Made by a program: the position numbers and the translations under genes. This document shows positions 16,637 through 26,624 of a DNA stretch of 64,000 nucleotides, piece by piece. Every line of letters begins with the position of its first letter. Position 1 is the stretch's first letter. Where the stretch lies: NCBI GenBank assembly GCA_031261175.1, contig JAISJW010000014.1, positions 1 through 64,000 of the forward strand. The letters are read 5' to 3'. Below the pieces are notes generated by a model. The model saw only the letters and a program-made list of their open reading frames with translations. It ran no database searches and was not told the origin of the DNA. Source of the stretch: Lactobacillales bacterium (GTDB taxonomy: Bacteria > Bacillota > Bacilli > Lactobacillales > Streptococcaceae).

Positions 16637-18260
16637 ATTCGATGAAACACATGAAATAGTTTTTCTACATTCGAAAGAAAAGAGCTTTTTAGCAAGTGAG
16701 CCCGAGCTGACGATTACTTTGAACGAAGGTATTACCTATATAAATCGAGATGAAGTCGAAATTGATTTCTTTGAATTATTAGATATGGTTAAAGGTCGCT
16801 TTTTCGGGTTTGTTAATTACGAAAAGACGCAGGCGCGATTTTCGTCTTACAAAAACGTAATCGAAGTCGAAGATGATTTTGAGCTTCCTGAATTCGCTTT
16901 GAAAGAGCCGTTGTCGGCGGCGTTCCTTGCTCAGGAACACGACGAGTATATAGCTAAAATCGAGAAGATGCAGGAGTATATGGTGAACGGTGACATCTAC
17001 GTCGCTAACCTGACTCAGCGCATCGAGATCGCATCAAACCTTGAACCTCTAGAAGTGTTCTATAAATTAACGAGGGATAATCCGGCGCCATATAGCGCGT
17101 TTATGCATTATCCAGATTTGAACAAAACGATTATCAGCTCAAGCGTTGAACGTTTCGTTGAAATTAATGATGGAATTATTTCGACATCACCAATCAAGGG
17201 GACAACGCCAAGAGGCGCAACGCCCGCTGAAGACGCGGAACAATTTAATCGCTTAAAAAATTCAATTAAAGATCATCAAGAGTTGTTAATGATTACGGAT
17301 TTAATGCGAAACGACATCGCCAGAATCTCGCTTCCCGGTTCAGTTGAAGTGACGGAAAATGCTAAAATTTATTCGTTTCCAAGTGTTCATCAATTAATTA
17401 CCACAATTAATTCAAAATTAAAAACGAATAAAATTAGTGATATTTTTAGAGCGATATTTCCTGGTGGTTCAATTACTGGAAACCCAAAGCAGCGGGCGAT
17501 GGAGATTATCGAAGAACTCGAAAATACGCCGCGTGGTATCTATACCGGAACGATCGGTTGGTTCGATAGCGATTTAGATATGAACTTAAATATCGCGATT
17601 AGAACGCTCGAATATGACGGCGAAAAATACACCTTAGGTGTCGGTGGAGGCATCACTTATGATAGTGATCCCGAGTCGGAATTCGAAGAAATTCTAGTTA
17701 AAGCCAAAGCGTTTTTCAACGTATTTAATATAAAAAATACGTCAAAAAAATTCACAACACTACTCGTCGAAAATGGCGAGCCAATAAACCTAGCAGCTCA
17801 TCAAAAACGAGTAAATATTCCGTTAGATAAGCTCAAAGAGGGCGTCAACCGGATTTCGAGTGACGGCACTATCGCTTACCGCGAAGTGCCAAAACCAAAA
17901 ATATTTAAAATAAAATTAGCAGATAAACCGATTATTTCGAGTAATATTTATCGCTATAAAATTGATGACGAAAAATTCATAAAAAAAAATCAATATAAAA
18001 ATTACGATGACACACTTTTTTACACGGATAAAAGCATAACTGAAACCTCGATTGCTAATATTCTTTTCGAGAAAAGCGGAAAACTTTATTCGCCGAAGGC
18101 GGATGCACTTAGAGGAGTAGGGCTTTCGCAGTTTGATGCGCACCTGATTGACGTGCCACTTGCCCAGCTTTTAGGGTTTGAAAAAGTCTTTCTGGTCAAC
18201 GCGGTTCGCGGAAAATTCCCGTGTGAAATTTACGATTTAAATGATAAACGAATAATGTGA
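16611..18260 (+). CDS. pabB: Aminodeoxychorismate synthase component I fused to aminodeoxychorismate lyase
   Basis: 549-aa fusion. Residues about 95-370 are the chorismate-binding domain: NGDIYVANLTQRIEI, ISSSVERFVEINDG, STSPIKGTTPRG, ITDLMRNDIAR, FPGGSITGNPKQRAMEII and EILVKAKAFF. The last 170 residues resemble PabC, a PLP-dependent lyase of the branched-chain aminotransferase fold, with TEKSI-like TDKSITETSIANILFEK and a Lys-rich stretch KKNQYKNYDD where the PLP Lys is expected. This lyase domain is shorter than usual (commonly 230+ residues). The ATG at 16611 follows GGAG by eight bases. It makes p-aminobenzoate for folate from chorismate. The gene is visibly AT-rich, especially around 17,700-18,070. 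Confidence 0.88.
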   Translation: MIFQKFLDKFDETHEIVFLHSKEKSFLASEPELTITLNEGITYINRDEVEIDFFELLDMVKGRFFGFVNYEKTQARFSSYKNVIEVEDDFELPEFALKEPLSAAFLAQEHDEYIAKIEKMQEYMVNGDIYVANLTQRIEIASNLEPLEVFYKLTRDNPAPYSAFMHYPDLNKTIISSSVERFVEINDGIISTSPIKGTTPRGATPAEDAEQFNRLKNSIKDHQELLMITDLMRNDIARISLPGSVEVTENAKIYSFPSVHQLITTINSKLKTNKISDIFRAIFPGGSITGNPKQRAMEIIEELENTPRGIYTGTIGWFDSDLDMNLNIAIRTLEYDGEKYTLGVGGGITYDSDPESEFEEILVKAKAFFNVFNIKNTSKKFTTLLVENGEPINLAAHQKRVNIPLDKLKEGVNRISSDGTIAYREVPKPKIFKIKLADKPIISSNIYRYKIDDEKFIKKNQYKNYDDTLFYTDKSITETSIANILFEKSGKLYSPKADALRGVGLSQFDAHLIDVPLAQLLGFEKVFLVNAVRGKFPCEIYDLNDKRIM

Positions 18261-18276
18261 GATTAAGGAGGCAGCC

Positions 18277-20739
18277 ATGCCTGAAATTATTGAAGAGTTA
18301 ACCCTCGAGGACGTAATGGGGGAGCGGTTCGGCCGCTATTCGAAATATATTATCCAAGAACGCGCGTTGCCCGATGTGCGCGACGGGCTGAAACCCGTTC
18401 AACGCCGGATCCTGTTCTCGATGAACAAGGACGGAAACACGTTCGAAAAAGCGTTCCGCAAGAGCGCGAAATCGGTCGGGAACATCATGGGGAACTACCA
18501 CCCGCACGGTGACAGCTCGATTTACGAGGCGATGGTGCGGATGTCGCAAGACTGGAAACTGCGCGGAACCCTGATCGAAATGCACGGGAACAACGGCTCG
18601 ATGGACGGCGACGGCGCTGCCGCAATGCGTTACACCGAGGCGCGCCTGAGCAAATTGGCAAGTCAACTGATCTCCGACATCGAAAAAGATACGGTCGATC
18701 ACGCTTGGAACTTCGACGACACCGAAAAAGAACCGACAGTTCTGCCGACGAAATTCCCGAATTTATTAGTTAATGGATCGTCCGGGATTGCTGCTGGGTA
18801 TGCGACAAATATTCCGACACACAATTTAGGCGAAGTAACAGAAGCTGCGATTTATTTGCTGAAACACCCGAATGCTTCTTTAGATAAATTGATGGAGTTC
18901 GTTAAGGGGCCAGATTTCCCAACTGGGGGGATTATTCAAGGGGTTGAGAACCTTAAAAGCGCCTACGAAACTGGAAAAGGTAAGGTTGTCGTGCGCTCGA
19001 AAACTTCGATTGAACCGTTAAAAGGCGGTAAGGAACAGATTGTTATCACCGAGATTCCTTATGAAGTCAACAAGGCCGAGCTCGTCCACGAGATGGAAGA
19101 TGTCCGCATCAACAAGGACATCGAGGGAATTGCCGAAGTTCGCGACGAGACGGACCGTAATGGTTTGCAGATCGTGATTGAGCTAAAAAAAGACGCCAAC
19201 GCGCAAGGGATTCTCAATTATTTGTTGAAGAAAACGAAGTTGCAGATCAATTACAACTTCAATATGGTGGCGATCGATAATATGACTCCGCGCCTGACTG
19301 GCCTGAAACGGATGCTTGAAGCGTTTATTTCGCACCGCATCGAGGTCATCACGCGTCGTTCTCGTTTTGAGCTGAACAAAGCGCAAAAACGCGAGCACAT
19401 CGTGGGCGGCCTGATCAAGGCGTTATCGATTCTAGATCAAGTCATCAAAGAAATCCGGGCAAGTAAAAACAAAGCCGACGCGAAGGATAATTTAATCGCT
19501 AAATTCGGCTTTACGCCTGAGCAATCCGAGGCGATTGTGAGCTTGCAATTATATCGTTTAACGAACTTTGACATCACGGCTCTTGAGGACGAAGAAAACA
19601 GTTTGCAGGAGCAAATTAACTTCTTGAACCTTGTGTTGAGTGACGAATCTGAGCTTAAAAAGCTGATGATTACTGAGCTTAAAGAGGTTTCTTCTAAGTA
19701 TGCGACACCTCGTCTGACAGCGATTGAAGAGCATATCGAGGAATTGAAGGTCGATACGCAGGTCTTAATTGCCAGTGAGGATGTTGTTGTTACAATCACC
19801 CGCGACGGTTACGTGAAGCGTTCGTCGAGCCGCTCTTACGGGGCGGTCAAACCGGACGAGAACGGCCTGAAAGAAGGGGACAGTGTTGTTTTCTTTGGCA
19901 AGTTAAACACGCTGCACCACATCGTTTTGTTCACGGACAAAGGGAACGCGATTTATCGGCCGGTGCACGAGCTGCCGGACATGAAATATAAGGATATCGG
20001 CGAGCATTTGACGCTGACGATTACGGATATTGAGGACGAAAAAATCGTTTACGCTTATTCGTTTGAAAGCCCCGAGGCAATTGAGGCAAGCGACCAAACG
20101 TTGTTGTTTGCGACTCGTGGCGGAATGATTAAGCAGACGGCCTTGCGCGAATTTGCGCCGTGGGGCACATATCGCAAACGTTCTACCAATGCGATGAAGC
20201 TTAAATCTGATGAAGACCGCGTTATCGCAATTGAGCTTGTCAGCGACCACGATTTAATGGACGCTTTCGTTCTGACACGCCGCGGATTTGCCCTGCGTTA
20301 TCGTTTAGACGAAATCCCTGTTGTCGGTAAAACAGCGGCCGGCGTGAAGTCGATCAACCTGAAAGATGGCGACGAAGTCGTTTATACGACAAGCGTTTAC
20401 ACCGATGGCGACAACTTAGTAACGCTTGTTACTCAACGCGGGAATGTTAAGCGGATGTACGCACAACTCGTTAATCCGTTGACGCGTGCTAAACGCGGTA
20501 TCCGCGCGATCCGTGAAATCAAAAAAGATCCGCACCAAATTATCTTCGCCGCGCAAGGCGTTTCGCAGGCAATTGCCACAACGAAGAAAGATAATCGCGA
20601 GATTATTGAACTCGACAGCGCCAATATCGGCGATTTGAGCTCGAATGGTTCTGCGTTTATCGACGAAAAGGCCGAAGGCGGCATCGTCGAAGTAACGCCA
20701 ATCATCAGCCTGGAACTCTCAACTGACGAACCAGAATAA
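18277..20739 (+). CDS. parC: DNA topoisomerase IV subunit A
   Basis: 820-aa cleavage subunit. The N-terminal winged-helix domain carries the active-site Tyr119 in AMRYTEARL and the quinolone region HPHGDSSIYE with Ser80 and Glu84, the wild-type-like residues. The tower and coiled-coil follow. The C-terminal beta-pinwheel (about 495-800) has blade motifs such as DGYVKRSSSRSYG, TRGGMIKQT, RGFALRYRL and RGNVKRMYA; no GyrA box is seen, which supports ParC. AAGGAGG lies before the ATG. It is 16 bases after pabBC, so parE-pabA-pabBC-parC appears to be one operon. Confidence 0.95.
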   Translation: MPEIIEELTLEDVMGERFGRYSKYIIQERALPDVRDGLKPVQRRILFSMNKDGNTFEKAFRKSAKSVGNIMGNYHPHGDSSIYEAMVRMSQDWKLRGTLIEMHGNNGSMDGDGAAAMRYTEARLSKLASQLISDIEKDTVDHAWNFDDTEKEPTVLPTKFPNLLVNGSSGIAAGYATNIPTHNLGEVTEAAIYLLKHPNASLDKLMEFVKGPDFPTGGIIQGVENLKSAYETGKGKVVVRSKTSIEPLKGGKEQIVITEIPYEVNKAELVHEMEDVRINKDIEGIAEVRDETDRNGLQIVIELKKDANAQGILNYLLKKTKLQINYNFNMVAIDNMTPRLTGLKRMLEAFISHRIEVITRRSRFELNKAQKREHIVGGLIKALSILDQVIKEIRASKNKADAKDNLIAKFGFTPEQSEAIVSLQLYRLTNFDITALEDEENSLQEQINFLNLVLSDESELKKLMITELKEVSSKYATPRLTAIEEHIEELKVDTQVLIASEDVVVTITRDGYVKRSSSRSYGAVKPDENGLKEGDSVVFFGKLNTLHHIVLFTDKGNAIYRPVHELPDMKYKDIGEHLTLTITDIEDEKIVYAYSFESPEAIEASDQTLLFATRGGMIKQTALREFAPWGTYRKRSTNAMKLKSDEDRVIAIELVSDHDLMDAFVLTRRGFALRYRLDEIPVVGKTAAGVKSINLKDGDEVVYTTSVYTDGDNLVTLVTQRGNVKRMYAQLVNPLTRAKRGIRAIREIKKDPHQIIFAAQGVSQAIATTKKDNREIIELDSANIGDLSSNGSAFIDEKAEGGIVEVTPIISLELSTDEPE

Positions 20740-20745
20740 TAAAAA

Positions 20746-20814
20746 TATTCCTTTTAATGCGTATTTGGGACAATTCGAACCTCGAATTGTCCCAAATACG
20801 CATTAAAAGGAATA
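20746..20814. repeat. Intergenic palindrome P5 (TTCGA-tip family)
   Basis: Perfect arms of about 32 bases (20747-20778 with 20782-20813) around the three-base loop ACC; tip ATTCGAACCTCGAATT. It shares the arm core AATGCGTATTTGGGAC with P6 at 26.6 kb. It lies between parC and a separate terminator. Confidence 0.93.
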
Positions 20815-20818
20815 ATCA

Positions 20819-20849
20819 AAAAAAGCAGACCACGCAAGTCTGTTTTTTT
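20819..20849. terminator. Bidirectional terminator between parC and NlpC/P60 gene
   Basis: CAGAC/GTCTG stem with A7 on the left and T7 on the right serves the convergent genes. Confidence 0.8.
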
Positions 20850-20854
20850 GATTG

Positions 20855-21682
20855 TTATCCTAAAACGCGGACGGCAAATGATGGGGCGTAGCTTGCGATT
20901 GATTGGATTCGCACGCCTTTGCCGGGAGCAGCTGCGTGGATGTAGTTTCCACCGCCTAAATAGATGCCGACGTGGTAAGTTGCACCTGCGCGACCCCAGA
21001 ACACTAGGTCTCCTGGTTGAGCGGCCGACAACGCGATGCGAGTGCCGGCGCTTTCTTGGTTATACGTTGCGCGGCCTAACGAGATGCCGAATTGACCGAA
21101 AACGTACTGCGTGAAACCGGAACAGTCGAACGCACGAGGGCCTGAAGATCCATAAACGTAGGGTGCGCCTAGTTTGGTTTTTGCTATTGAGATGATTTGA
21201 TCGGCTTTTCCAGCACGAGTCGCAAGCTGAGCATCGACTTCGGTACTCAACGTTTCGATTTCAGCTGAAACAGCGTCTAGATCAACATCAGTTGCATTCA
21301 AATCGCTAACTAAGCTGATTTTTTCGTCAACAAGATCAAGTAGAGCTTTGTCTTCGTCAGCTGCGACAACAGGTGTCACCACGCTCTTAGTCAACGTCAC
21401 CGCTGTTAAGTGGGCATCGACGTCGAAATTATTAGTAGTAGCCTGGGCAAGTAGGGGAGAAGATGGCACGGCAGCTTTTTGAGCTACAGCGTCACCGACC
21501 GCGACGATTGCCGATTGGTTTGAATCAAGAGCGGCAGCGAGTGATTCGCGACTTGCCTCAAGATTTGTTTTTAAGGTTTGTTTCTCGATTAATTGGTTTG
21601 TGAGTTCAGAGGCTCCAGCGGGAACGACTGATAATACGGCTGCGGTTGCAACCAAGAGTGTTACTAAAAGTTTTTTAAGCAT
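20855..21682 (-). CDS. Secreted NlpC/P60 peptidoglycan endopeptidase
   Basis: 275-aa secreted cell-wall hydrolase. The signal peptide (MLKKLLVTLLVATAAVLSVV...AGASE, about 1-25) precedes a helical, probably coiled-coil region with many Asp/Leu (about 30-160). The NlpC/P60 domain (about 162-275) has catalytic Cys187 in FDCSGFTQYVF and His237 in TYHVGIYLGGG; NYIHAA supplies the third polar residue. It cuts gamma-D-Glu-diamino-acid bonds in family members. The ATG at 21682 is chosen because AAAGGA is at good spacing; another ATG at 21688 is too close. A TATAAT at 21712-21707 is the probable -10. Confidence 0.9.
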   Translation of the reverse strand: MLKKLLVTLLVATAAVLSVVPAGASELTNQLIEKQTLKTNLEASRESLAAALDSNQSAIVAVGDAVAQKAAVPSSPLLAQATTNNFDVDAHLTAVTLTKSVVTPVVAADEDKALLDLVDEKISLVSDLNATDVDLDAVSAEIETLSTEVDAQLATRAGKADQIISIAKTKLGAPYVYGSSGPRAFDCSGFTQYVFGQFGISLGRATYNQESAGTRIALSAAQPGDLVFWGRAGATYHVGIYLGGGNYIHAAAPGKGVRIQSIASYAPSFAVRVLG

Positions 21683-21807
21683 ATCCATTCCTTTCGTTAC
21701 TTTACAATTATAACAGAGGCGGCGTTTACAAGAATTACGGGCGAGTTAGGGGAGTTTAACTTTTGCGTTTCAGTGTGTAACAAAACCGCTTACATTTTGT
21801 AATATAC

Positions 21808-21841
21808 TCTACTTTACATAATATACATTATATGAAGTAGA
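21808..21841. repeat. Small imperfect palindrome
   Basis: TCTACTT and AAGTAGA flank an AT core with ATAAT/ATTAT, between the NlpC/P60 promoter and the aroB terminator. Possible operator; function unknown. Confidence 0.4.
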
Positions 21842-21851
21842 CAAAATAAGA

Positions 21852-21879
21852 AAGAAAAACGCCCATTTTAAGGACGTTT
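21852..21879 (-). terminator. Terminator after aroB
   Basis: On the minus strand AAACGTCC pairs with GGGCGTTT (one G-T), followed by TTTCTTTCTT. It overlaps the last codons of aroB. Confidence 0.75.
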
Positions 21880-22917
21880 CAAGTATGTGCTTATTTGCGC
21901 AATATCGACGGGTAAAATCTTCGAATCACCTATGTCGTTTAAAATAACTAATTTAATGATCTGGCTGCGACGTTTTTTGTCGAGCGCAATCTTGTGTTCA
22001 ATCGCTGTCAGATCGTAGTCGCCAAGCGTGTAATCTATTCCGAATTTATTTAGCACGTTGACCAGCTGCTCAGTTGTTCCTGGTTTCGTTAAACCTAGCG
22101 ATTCAGTGTTAGCTGTCAGCCAATACATTCCTTTAGCGACGGCAATTCCATGAGGCACAACTCCTAAACCACTGTACGACTCGATTGCGTGACCGAACGT
22201 GTGGCCGAAGTTTAAGATAAGCCTCAGGCCTTCGTCCATCGGATCTGACTCGACAACTTCTTTTTTGATCTCACAAGCCCGCGTGATAACTTCTGCAATG
22301 TTGTTTTGCAAATCATTGACGTTTTCATAAGTTTTCAGTTTTTCAAAGAACTCGGCATCCCAGATGGCGGCCATTTTGATAACTTCCGTTAAGCCTGACA
22401 AAAACTCGACTGGGCTGAGCGTTTTAAGAAAATCTGGGTCGATTAGCACGTGTTCGGGATGGTGAAATGCCCCGATTTGGTTCTTAGCAAACGCAGTATT
22501 CACTGCTGTTTTACCGCCAATCGATGAGTCAACCATACTTAAAAGCGTCGTTGGAATCTGCACAAAATCAATGCCGCGCATATAACAACTCGCCACATAA
22601 CCCGTCAAATCGCCGATGACACCGCCACCTAAGGCGATCAATAAATCACTGCGCGAAAATTCCTCGCGGCTCATCAATTCCCAAATTTTAGTCGCATTTT
22701 CGAGCGATTTTGAGCTCTCCCCTGCCTCGATCACGAACGAATGCGCCGAAGGCGGCAATTGCCCAAGAACGCCCTCCAGGTATAGAGGAGCGACGTTCGA
22801 GTCGGAAATCACGAGGATTTTGGAATAGTCAGAAACGACTGCGCGCAGCGTTTGCAAGCAGCCGTTTTCGATATCGATTGGGTATTGAACGTCCGGATTT
22901 TTAAATTCGATGTTCAT
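21868..22917 (-). CDS. aroB: 3-dehydroquinate synthase
   Basis: Second step of the shikimate pathway; NAD- and metal-dependent cyclisation of DAHP. 349 aa. The NAD-binding motif is LIALGGGVIGDLTGYVAS near residue 95. Then come the conserved STIGGKT-type motif MVDSSIGGKTAVN near 148-160, and the metal ligands in ILNFGHTFGHAIE near 234-246. Last gene of ilvD-aroE-aroF-aroB, eight bases after aroF, ending in a terminator. Confidence 0.96.
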   Translation of the reverse strand: MNIEFKNPDVQYPIDIENGCLQTLRAVVSDYSKILVISDSNVAPLYLEGVLGQLPPSAHSFVIEAGESSKSLENATKIWELMSREEFSRSDLLIALGGGVIGDLTGYVASCYMRGIDFVQIPTTLLSMVDSSIGGKTAVNTAFAKNQIGAFHHPEHVLIDPDFLKTLSPVEFLSGLTEVIKMAAIWDAEFFEKLKTYENVNDLQNNIAEVITRACEIKKEVVESDPMDEGLRLILNFGHTFGHAIESYSGLGVVPHGIAVAKGMYWLTANTESLGLTKPGTTEQLVNVLNKFGIDYTLGDYDLTAIEHKIALDKKRRSQIIKLVILNDIGDSKILPVDIAQISTYLKRP

Positions 22918-22925
22918 AGAAACTC

Positions 22926-23960
22926 CTATAAAGTCAGTCCGTCAGCGCGCAATTTGTTCATCACGTCCGCGATCGCGTTAACTTCTTTCATCATTTGCAA
23001 GTAAGTGTCTTCCTTCAACGATTGAGGGCCGTCACTCCAAGCCATTTCTGGATGCGGGTGGATTTCGACGATCATACCGTCAGCTCCAGCAGCAACTCCG
23101 GCGCGAGCCATCGGTCCAACTAGATCCCAAACGCCAGTTCCGTGCGATGGATCCACGATAATTGGGAAGTGAGAAGCTTTTTTGATAACCGGAACAGCGC
23201 TCAAATCGAACGTGTTGCGAGTTGCCGTTTCATAAGTGCGGATTCCGCGTTCGATGAAGATGACGTTCATGTTTCCTTCAGCCGCAATATATTCAGCAGC
23301 GTTCAACCATTCGTCGATCGTGCCAGCGATACCGCGTTTCAAGCCGACTGGTTTGCCCGTTTTGCCGACAGCAGTTAGAAGTTTGAAGTTTTGCATGTTG
23401 CGAGCGCCGATTTGGATAATATCAGTGTATTTCGCAACCAACTCAAGATTCGCTTCGTCCATTACTTCCGTAATAACTTTCAAGCCGTAGTGATCAGCCG
23501 CTTCACGCATGATGATCAGGCCTTCTTCTTCCATTCCTTGGAAAGCGTAAGGTGACGTGCGAGGTTTAAAAGCTCCCCCACGAAGGACTTCAGCCCCACC
23601 CTCTTTGGCGATTCGCGCTGCTTCAAAGATTTGTTCGCGACCTTCAACTGAACAAGGGCCAGCCATTGTGATGAAGTGTCCGTCACCGACAAGAACGCCA
23701 TCGCCTAAATCAACAACTGTATCAGTCGGTTGGAATTCGCGAGATGTCAGTTTGTAAGATTTCGAAATACGTTGCACGCCTTGAACTCCGTCGTAACTTT
23801 CGAATGAAATTTCAAGAGCTTTTGTCACGTCCCCGATAATCCCGATAACGTTTTGTTCTGTTCCGGTTGCGATGTTGACTTGCAAGCCTTCTTCGTTGAT
23901 GCGGTCGATAACTGTTTCCGTTTGCGCTTCAGTTGCGCCGTGCTTCATAATAATAATCAT
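22926..23960 (-). CDS. aroF: 3-deoxy-7-phosphoheptulonate (DAHP) synthase, type I-beta
   Basis: First committed step: condenses PEP with erythrose-4-phosphate. 344 aa. An N-terminal ferredoxin-like regulatory domain (about 1-70, [19 protein letters not shown]) is followed by the TIM barrel with [43 protein letters not shown] and the metal-binding IVDPSHGTG. The N-terminal domain is the Thermotoga-like tyrosine/phenylalanine-sensing type, so feedback control is likely. The ATG touches the aroE stop codon. Confidence 0.95.
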   Translation of the reverse strand: MIIIMKHGATEAQTETVIDRINEEGLQVNIATGTEQNVIGIIGDVTKALEISFESYDGVQGVQRISKSYKLTSREFQPTDTVVDLGDGVLVGDGHFITMAGPCSVEGREQIFEAARIAKEGGAEVLRGGAFKPRTSPYAFQGMEEEGLIIMREAADHYGLKVITEVMDEANLELVAKYTDIIQIGARNMQNFKLLTAVGKTGKPVGLKRGIAGTIDEWLNAAEYIAAEGNMNVIFIERGIRTYETATRNTFDLSAVPVIKKASHFPIIVDPSHGTGVWDLVGPMARAGVAAGADGMIVEIHPHPEMAWSDGPQSLKEDTYLQMMKEVNAIADVMNKLRADGLTL

Positions 23961-24836
23961 TTATTTTTCCTCTAATTTTTTCGTAATATTTTTGGTTGGC
24001 ATCTTTTCGCCGGTAAAAATTTCAAACGCTTCAGCCGCTTGTCCAACAAGCATGCTCAGCCCGTTTGAGGCCGCTTTGATATTTTTTTCACGCGCTAGGC
24101 GCAGGAATTTCGTTTCACTCGGTTGATAAACGCAGTCGTAAACCACCAGCTCGTCGTGCATCGCTTCGAAGTCGTTGACAGGTGCCAAGTCTTTCAAATC
24201 GCCCATCCCGAGCGAAGTCGCATTGACTAAAACCGAACTCTGGGCAATTGCCGCGCTAAGTGCGTTGTCGTCTGCTATGTCGATCAGCTCGATATCACAC
24301 TCGGTTTCGCTTGCGATTTCCATCAATTTAAGCTCAGCTTTTTCAAAGAACTCGTCTCGCCTATTGAAGACGAAAATTTTGTGAGCGCCTTCGATGGCGG
24401 TTTGCGTTATGATGGCTGTCGCAGCCCCGCCGGTACCGATGACCGTCGTTGACTTGCCTTCTATTTGGGCTCCGAGATTTTTGACCGCGCTGGTGAAGCC
24501 GACGCCGTCCGTGTTGTGGCCGATAAGTAAGCCGTCGCGATTTTCGATCGTGTTAACCGCGCCAATCAACCGCGCCGCCTCGCTCAATTCATCAACATAG
24601 TCGAACGCCCGCTGTTTGTAGGGCATCGAGATGTTCGCTCCGAGCATATCAAGGGTCCTGATGCTCTCGAAAGTCTTGTCAACCTTGGTTTCATCGACCT
24701 CAAACGCCAGATAAACTGCGTTCAAGCCCAGCTCCTCGAAGGCTGTGTTATGAATTAGCGGCGACAAACTGTGCTTGATCGGATTGGCTATCACGCAGGC
24801 CAGCCGCGTGTAGCCATTCACTTCTGATAACTTCAT
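23961..24836 (-). CDS. aroE: Shikimate dehydrogenase
   Basis: NADPH-dependent reduction of 3-dehydroshikimate. 291 aa. The substrate domain has VIANPIKHSLSPLIHN (about 15-30), then NISMPYKQRAFDYVD with the catalytic Lys, and NTIENRDGLLIGHNTDGVGF. The Rossmann motif VIGTGGAATAI lies near 137, NATSLGM near 211, and QAAEAFEIFTG near the end. It starts two bases from the ilvD stop. Orthologue rather than the YdiB type is likely given the operon with aroF and aroB. Confidence 0.95.
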   Translation of the reverse strand: MKLSEVNGYTRLACVIANPIKHSLSPLIHNTAFEELGLNAVYLAFEVDETKVDKTFESIRTLDMLGANISMPYKQRAFDYVDELSEAARLIGAVNTIENRDGLLIGHNTDGVGFTSAVKNLGAQIEGKSTTVIGTGGAATAIITQTAIEGAHKIFVFNRRDEFFEKAELKLMEIASETECDIELIDIADDNALSAAIAQSSVLVNATSLGMGDLKDLAPVNDFEAMHDELVVYDCVYQPSETKFLRLAREKNIKAASNGLSMLVGQAAEAFEIFTGEKMPTKNITKKLEEK

Positions 24837-24838
24837 AT

Positions 24839-26524
24839 TTAGTCGCTTTCCGGCAATTTCAGAACGCCACCGGTATCCGCGCTAGTTACTAGATGCAAGT
24901 AACGAGCCAACCAGCCGCCTTTGACTTTGCCTTCAAATTTGCCTAATTTGTTCAAACGGTCGTCGATTTCGTCTTGGGAAAGATCGACGTCGAGCGTGCC
25001 GTTCACTAAATCAATTTTAATAATGTCTCCATCTTGAATTGCCGCGATTTCCCCTTTGCTCGCAGCTTCCGGCGACACGTGTCCGATGGCGATTCCACGA
25101 GTCGCCCCGCTAAATCGGCCGTCAGTGATCAGAGCGACATCTTTGCCTAGGCCGCGTCCGACGATTGAACTCGTTGGAGCCAGCATTTCTGGCATTCCAG
25201 GGCCGCCTTTAGGACCTTCGTATCTGATTACAACGACGTGTCCTTTTTGAACCGTGTGATTATCGATCGCTTCAACCGCCTCGTCGTGCGAGCTGAAACA
25301 AATCGCTTTCCCGGTGAAAGTCTTGATCGACGGATCAACCCCGCCCACCTTGATAACCGCGCCTTTGCGGGCGATATTCCCGTGAAGAATGGCAAGTCCG
25401 CCAGTCGCCGAAATCGGATTTTCTTTCGGGTGAATTATGTTTTCGTCTAAGATTTTTGCATCTTGGACGTTTTCTCTTAATGTTTTTCCAGTCGCTGTGA
25501 TGCGGTCTGGGTTGATTGAATTGCCCAGGTCGACAAGTTCTTTGATGATGGCGCTGATGCCGCCAGCCTGATGAACGTCGTCCATTGTATAGTCGCTTGA
25601 AGGCGAGATTTTAGCCAGATAAGGCACGCGTTTAGCGATTTCGTTGATGTCGTGCAAGTCATATTCGATGCCCGATTCAGACGCTAACGCTAGCGTGTGA
25701 AGCACCGTATTTGTCGAACCACCCATCGCCATATCAAGGGCGAACGTGTCGTCAATCGCTTCTTTTGTGATGATGTCGCGCGGTTTCAAATCGTTTTTAA
25801 CGTTTTCGACAACTTGGCGAGCCGCCGCACGGACTAATTTTTCGCGCTCGGGCGACACTGCTAAGATCGTGCCGTTCCCTGGAAGTGCCATCCCTAGAAT
25901 TTCGCAAAGCGAATTCATCGAGTTAGCGGTAAACATTCCCGCACATGAACCACAACCTGGACAAGCGTTTTGCTCGTCGAACTCAAGCTCGTCAGCCGTG
26001 ATTAGACCTTCTTTGAAGGCGCCGACGTTTTCAAATAACGTCGAAAGCGTCGCTGGGTGGCCGTTGTGATTGCGTCCGCCTTCCATTGGTCCGCCTGAAA
26101 CGAATACGCTGGGAACGTTGGTGCGAATTGCCGCCATTAGCATTCCAGGAACGATTTTGTCGCAGTTCGGGATGAACAAGCAACCGTCGAAGCGGTGTGC
26201 CTCGATGACTGTTTCGGCACTGTCGGCGATTAGCTCGCGGCTTGGCAGGCTGTAACGCATCCCGATGTGCCCCATCGCGATTCCGTCGTCGACCCCGATC
26301 GTGTTGAACTCGAAGGGAATTGCCCCCGCTTTGATTATTTCATCTTTCGCGATTTCCGCCAACTTTTTCAGGTGGACGTGGCCCGGAATGATGTCGATAT
26401 AAGAATTACAAACAGCGATAAAGGGTTTGTCGAAGTCCTCGGCCTTTTTGATCTGGCCGGTCGCGTATAGTAACCCGCGGGCTGGAGCTGCGTCGATGCC
26501 TTTTTTGATCTTATCACTTCTCAT
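24839..26524 (-). CDS. ilvD: Dihydroxy-acid dehydratase
   Basis: Fe-S enzyme of branched-chain amino-acid synthesis, converting dihydroxy acids to 2-keto acids. 561 aa. Cluster cysteines are in NCDKIVPGM (near 117) and [12 protein letters not shown] (near 190); [21 protein letters not shown] and [10 protein letters not shown] are further family motifs. The ATG at 26524 is favoured because GAGGTGA is at the right distance; a GTG at 26536 directly abuts that site. First gene of an operon with aroE-aroF-aroB, an unusual partner set: no ilvB, ilvC or leu gene is in the window. Sugar-acid dehydratases are the main alternative, but the similarity favours IlvD. Confidence 0.92.
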   Translation of the reverse strand: MRSDKIKKGIDAAPARGLLYATGQIKKAEDFDKPFIAVCNSYIDIIPGHVHLKKLAEIAKDEIIKAGAIPFEFNTIGVDDGIAMGHIGMRYSLPSRELIADSAETVIEAHRFDGCLFIPNCDKIVPGMLMAAIRTNVPSVFVSGGPMEGGRNHNGHPATLSTLFENVGAFKEGLITADELEFDEQNACPGCGSCAGMFTANSMNSLCEILGMALPGNGTILAVSPEREKLVRAAARQVVENVKNDLKPRDIITKEAIDDTFALDMAMGGSTNTVLHTLALASESGIEYDLHDINEIAKRVPYLAKISPSSDYTMDDVHQAGGISAIIKELVDLGNSINPDRITATGKTLRENVQDAKILDENIIHPKENPISATGGLAILHGNIARKGAVIKVGGVDPSIKTFTGKAICFSSHDEAVEAIDNHTVQKGHVVVIRYEGPKGGPGMPEMLAPTSSIVGRGLGKDVALITDGRFSGATRGIAIGHVSPEAASKGEIAAIQDGDIIKIDLVNGTLDVDLSQDEIDDRLNKLGKFEGKVKGGWLARYLHLVTSADTGGVLKLPESD

Positions 26525-26548
26525 TAATTTATTCACCTCAATAAAAAA

Positions 26549-26574
26549 AATATGTTATAAGATTATAACATATT
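26549..26574. promoter_or_regulatory. Palindromic operator-like site over the ilvD -10
   Basis: Perfect 12-base inverted repeat AATATGTTATAA/TTATAACATATT with a two-base centre. On the minus strand TATAAT lies inside it, with TTCATA 17 bases upstream as a weak -35. T8 follows the repeat on the minus strand, so an attenuating hairpin is also possible. Confidence 0.6.
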
Positions 26575-26624
26575 TTGTCAGATTTATGAATATTGAAGCC
26601 CGTATTTTACGTTTACTTTCGCCG

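Noticed and set aside
12716..21786. Shared 11-mer TGTAACAAAAC at 12716 and 21776
   Set aside because: At the second site it is not upstream of a gene in the same orientation, so it is likely chance.
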